DNA of 64,000 bases from Lonicera japonica (taxonomy: Eukaryota; Streptophyta; Magnoliopsida; Dipsacales; Caprifoliaceae): positions 29,108,833 to 29,172,832 of the forward strand of contig CM038466.1 of the NCBI GenBank assembly GCA_021464415.1, given 5' to 3'. How positions within the stretch are numbered: the stretch's first letter is position 1; the number at the start of each line of letters is the position of its first letter. The position numbers were made by a program, and so were the translations under genes. The notes beneath the pieces were generated by a model. That model ran no database searches. It saw only the letters and a list, made by a program, of their open reading frames with translations, and was not told where the DNA came from. This document shows, in pieces, positions 60,003-64,000 of the stretch.

Positions 60003-60270
60003 CTTGAATGGATGAGTTTTTTTATGAAATTTGGAGGAGGTGGTCTTTAAAATAAGTCGATCATTTTACAAATTTTATCAAAAAATTTAAACTGGAAGTA
60101 GGTGAAATGGTAATCTAAAATTTTGACGGTCGAAAATGAACATATGTATCAAATGTTTATTACACCTACTTTCAGTTTAAACTTTTTGAGGAAATTTTGT
60201 AGAGATGATTTACTTATTACATACATCATTTTAACTGAGTTTTGTAAAACAATTTTATCAATTCAAATTT
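60003..60270. mobile_element. Foldback element, degenerate copy
   Basis: 'gacttgaatggatgag' and 'atgaaatttggaggaggtgg' at the left pair roughly with the right end 'ttttatcaattcaaat'. The inner pair 'aaactggaagtaggtg' / 'cacctactttcagttt' is well kept. Related to the intact copies but without TA-repeat flanks. Confidence 0.5.
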
Positions 60271-60555
60271 CGAACTAGATCCCCTTAGATTAATTTGAAT
60301 AGAAGGAGTAATTGAGAAAATTAAATCCATTTGAAACTTCTTTGTAATATTATTGTAATTTTTGGTACTGTAATTCAAATATCTTAATTAGTTGATATTA
60401 CAATCGTAATTTACTTTATCTTTTAACAAGCGTAATTTACTTAGTTGCTGTAATTTATTTATTACTTATGGGTGCACATGTAATGTATGTGACGTACATC
60501 TTATTTTCAAACACATTTACTTTTAACTTTGTAAAAAATTAAATATAAAAACATT

Positions 60556-60611
60556 ATTATTTAGTAGTTAGAAAGTAAATTTTTAACATTCAGGTTGTTG
60601 GTTCGAAACTA
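60556..60611 (+). repeat. tRNA-like SINE fragment
   Basis: 'tatttagtagttagaaag' and, about 35 bp on, 'ttgttggttcgaaact' resemble A- and B-boxes. It lies just upstream of the foldback element at 60648. Confidence 0.35.
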
Positions 60612-60613
60612 GT

Positions 60614-60647
<34 letters not shown>

Positions 60648-61025
60648 GGGGAAGAATCTTAAGAGAACTAATTTTTTGTTTTTTAAATGCGGACCAATCA
60701 ATTTGAGGAGATAAATGGATGAATTTTTTGATGAAACTTGGTGAAAATGATCTCCATGATCACCTCCACTAACTTTCATTGAAAAATTCAACCGGGAAGA
60801 GGGTTAACTAAAAAATTGATATATATGCACTTTTTTTGCCGTTAAAATTTTAGATGTTTAGCTAACCCACTTCCCGGATGAATTTTTTGATAAAATTTGG
60901 TAGAGATGATCTACTAATCATGGAGATCATCTTACCAAGTTTCATAAAAAAATTCATCTGTTTACCCCCTTAAAATAATTGGTCTGCATTTAAAAACTAA
61001 ATAAATGGTTCTCTTTAAATCATTC

Positions 61026-61028
<3 letters not shown>
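60648..61028. mobile_element. Foldback element in a (TA)n tract, second intact copy
   Basis: A 381-bp palindrome from 'ggggaagaatcttaagagaa' to 'tctctttaaatcattcccc', directly bounded by TA repeats on both sides (about 60628-60647 and 61029-61060). Inner modules match 43737-44127 in reverse orientation: 'gtttacccccttaaaat' at its right equals the inverse of 'ttttaaggggataaac' at the left of the other copy. Confidence 0.75.
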
Positions 61029-61060
<32 letters not shown>

Positions 61061-61062
<2 letters not shown>

Positions 61063-61685
61063 GAATAATTGTATGGGCAAACTAGGAAACTTGTTAAAAT
61101 TTGGTATCTTTGAGTGCCTTCCATTTTATGTTAATTGAGATTGTTAATGCAATAATTCACGGATATTGTTATTATTGTTATGCTAGATAAAAGAAAATTA
61201 AAATTTTATTCTTTTATTCACTCATTAATCCAAATCCCCTGGTTTTTAAAATATTATCCTTGGACAAAACGCCTCAAATTTAACCATTTATTTTAAGGTA
61301 GTCATGTTATTAAAGTAATATTCTCTTTAATAAATCATAATATTACTTTAACAATATATATAATTATTTTGTCAATAATATTATTATATTTTAAATCCCA
61401 AATATATTACATACATATGTATAAATTATTTGATATTCTCGGGCGAATACATCTAAAGTTAGCAGACGATCCTAGGTTTATTCTCTCAATTTTTTATTTT
61501 TTTAATTTAATAAAAAAACACATCGCTCCCATGTGAACTCTGAAGAATATGAAGACATCATTTCTTAAGATAGTACAGTTTTGTGACCTCTGGGTGTTAC
61601 AAAATACAAAAAATAACAGAAACCATACTATTTTATTTTGGGATTCCTAAACTTTTTCTTTTTGCATTCACCATCTTCACAAGAG

Positions 61686-61727
<42 letters not shown>

Positions 61728-63477
61728 GCTATGTTAATGTATAAAATTATAAAAAAAGATGAGGTGTCAATTTAAGATTTGATGAAGAGTTGAAGTAGGT
61801 CCCCTTTTTTACAATAACAAAAAGTGGGCGCTAATTACGAACATCATTTTACTTATTAATACTCTATCTCATTTAGTCGGTCTTATTGTATCGAGTATGT
61901 GCATATTAACTTGTTCCTATAAGACCGAACTATTATTAAGAACAAAAAAAATACACTGGCTTGACCCTATAAGAGTAAGATAATGTGTACATACTCAATT
62001 ATATAGGACCGAGAATGTGTACATTATCGCAGTCCTATACGATCGAACTAATATTAAAGTGTTATAGGGTTTTTTGCTGTGTGTAATTAGACCCCACCTA
62101 ATAAAATGACACGTTATCATGTGTACAATTTTTTCTTTATATTTCTTGTGTGTGTAGAATCACTCACTAAGAATAAAAATGTTAAGCCTTGTGCGTTATT
62201 TTAATTTTCTTTAACTATTTTATAGATTTGTTTGCGTAATATGATTACTTTAAAAATGGAGTTTACAAAAATGATTTTCAATTGTAAAATTTAGGAGAGT
62301 AAATGTTCATACAAGTAAAATACAACTATAGCTTTTATCAAGCTAAATACACATAACGTAGCATGAGTTTTAACATACTTTACCAGTGTTTCAAACTTTA
62401 TTAAATTGAACTTATTAATATGTTGAACTCTAAAACGTGATAAAATTCAAACTATTTTTTTTGTTTCACAAACGAATTTGAAATAAACTCATACTCGAAC
62501 AACAACAAATTGAAGTTGAATAACTTGTTTCGTTTTATATCCCTAGTATGCACGAATTCTACATAGGCAAATACATCTAATATGAAAGACAAACATATTT
62601 CGCATGACCATTATATATTAGTTAGATTGTGAGACTCATATGACATTTAACTTTATTAAAATATATTTTAATTAATAAATTAATCGTACTATCGAAAAAT
62701 TATTTATTTAAGTCGGATAAATAAGTCTCTTTATAATTTTTTTTTGGAGAGAAGAAGTAACTTTTTGATTTTTTTAAACAACTATACATGAAAGAAATCA
62801 AAAAAATTTCGCTAAATAAATTAAATTTTATAAAATTTAGTGAGCTATTAAACCAATCTCATAAAGATCGATACAGCTGGTGATTGGCGACTGGCGACAT
62901 TAGTTTTAACTCTACAGACTACAGGTGGTAGGGGAATGGAACAGGGGGTGGACACAAGGATTCCTGGGGTGGACACATGGATCCCTTAGGTGGGCCACAC
63001 GTGGGCCTATCAGCAAGGACCGCTCAGAGAGGGGAAAAATAGGGGGGCTTTAAATGTGGGCCCCAAAACAAACGTCTTTTCTAAGTGGGGCCCATCTACT
63101 CGTACACACGCCCGACTTGCCCGCGATAGTGGACCCCACTGACAGCAACGGTTAACAGGGGATATCCGCAACAATAAAGGCTAATTTCACGTTAACTCCG
63201 AGCGAGTCAGGTACACGCGAATTATGGATTATTTGGGTTTTGGCACCCAAAGATTTTTCTTTATTGAATTTCGGCGGCCAAAGTTTACATTTATTGAATT
63301 TTGGTACCCACCTATCCATATTCAACAGGTTGATAAAGAGAAGCAACAATGCCAATTGTTCAACACATACAACCACCACCTCCATTTCCCTAGTGGAAGT
63401 GATAAACTATATGTTCAATGGTTATAGGAATGTAACAGTTGTTATTGCCGCCTCTTATTGTTAAATAAAATTAATTT
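61061..63477. other. Intergenic DNA with a GC-rich, promoter-like block
   Basis: A long (TA)n tract lies at about 61690-61724. The segment 61870-62075 contains repeated 'tcctataagaccgaactatt' / 'tcctatacgatcgaactaat' phrases, some inverted. The block 62880-63200 is clearly GC-richer, with 'gccacacgtgggcc' (ACGTG core), two 'gtggggcccat'-like motifs and 'cggttaacagg'. It resembles the proximal promoter of a gene, but no coding exon is seen next to it. Confidence 0.4.
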
Positions 63478-63770
63478 AAGGTTTTGTTTGATAATAATAT
63501 AAAAAATAAAAATAACTAATTTAAGTGAGAAAATAAAAAATAAGTGGAGGGATGTTGAGTCTTTGCTTTCTAGTTTCTTCCATGGAATTTTTTTCTTTAA
63601 ATGGTGGTAAAGAAAATCTTTTTGCGCAAAAGATTTTTTTTTCTTCACAAAACATAAAGGAGGATGGTGGATAATATTCACGAAAATAAGTATGAGGTAG
63701 AAAACATCTCACTATCTTCCTAAACTTATTTTTTATCTTCTCATTCAAATTAATTGTTTTTCAAGATGTT
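63478..63770. mobile_element. MITE of the dispersed 300-bp family, copy 4
   Basis: Left end 'ggttttgtttgataataat', core 'ggaatttttttctttaaatg' with 'gtggtaaagaaaat', and 'aaaataagtatgaggtagaa' match copies 1-3. The right end is diverged. Confidence 0.5.
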
Positions 63771-64000
63771 GTATATACAATTAAAATAATCTAAGATTAG
63801 AGTAAGGAATTGAATACTGAACATATAAGAGGTAATCCCTTTATCAATTCATCAATATTTCAACAAAGTTTTCATATGGGACTTCACATTTTTTCACTAA
63901 TCAATTACATTTTTCTATCTCAAATAACTCATTTAGAGTGACAATTCCTCATTCACCTTGTAACCATTTTGAACAAACAAATTTATGATTTCAATGTATT
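63771..64000. other. AT-rich right edge
   Basis: No gene recognised. 'aattgaatactgaacat' followed by 'gaggtaatccctttat' is faintly like the reverse of a tRNA-type B-box region, too weak to annotate separately. Confidence 0.3.

Overview
The window is AT-rich nuclear DNA from a flowering plant, very probably a eudicot. It has GT-AG spliced genes, a class I HD-Zip gene of the ATHB5/6/16 type, plant LTR retrotransposons and MITEs, a 5S-rRNA-carrying Cassandra element and many (TA)n microsatellites. Gene density is low. I can support one complete protein gene (HD-Zip, 32752-34194) and the last two exons of another (940-1449). Most of the rest is mobile-element sequence or unannotatable AT-rich DNA. 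The species cannot be named from the sequence; the HD-Zip protein would fit an asterid, but that is only an impression.

Left part (1-10.3 kb): the 3' end of an acidic coiled-coil gene is followed by a 1.44-kb tandem duplication (1739-3175 and 3176-10260). The second unit is split by a 5.6-kb retroelement (3666-9296) flanked by the 5-bp target-site duplication TAACC. Its left end is a very large LTR (about 3.6 kb) of a non-coding LARD-type element. Its right end is the internal region and 3' LTR of a Cassandra TRIM. The two parts are joined after only 196 bp of the LARD 3' LTR, at a shared 'aaatggt'. It looks like a chimeric retroelement that inserted as one unit.

10.8-21.2 kb: a complete but decayed Ty1/copia element of the SIRE/Maximus type lies on the minus strand (10836-21216, TSD CCTAC, LTRs about 1.55 kb, recognisable PBS and PPT). 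The RNase H end of pol is replaced by an intronless, antisense, near-full-length LOB-domain (LBD) coding sequence at 12870-13745, carrying in-frame stops but no frameshifts. A 1.7-kb non-autonomous hAT element (14252-15957, TSD GTTGTTTC) is nested in the reverse-transcriptase domain.

21-32 kb: AT-rich intergenic DNA with MITEs, a small TRIM relic (about 29966-30440) and a large compound palindrome (31235-31638) about 0.5 kb upstream of the HD-Zip TATA-like box.

32-34.5 kb: the HD-Zip I gene, three coding exons and 313 codons, with a 52-codon upstream ORF in its leader.

34.5-64 kb: intergenic DNA with a copia-like LTR relic, two RNase H-domain LINE remnants (38307-38720 and 53818-54545), more foldback elements sitting in (TA)n tracts (43737, 50612, 60003, 60648), a MITE family carrying an internal palindromic minisatellite (49698-50332 and 58628-58970), two MITEs with 8-bp TSDs (56696-57102 and 57396-57796) and a solo LTR of the same SIRE family (58047-59905, TSD CGCTT) that itself hosts a MITE. 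GC-richer patches near 39.4, 41.7, 48.0 and 63.0 kb look promoter-like, but no coding region is attached to them here.
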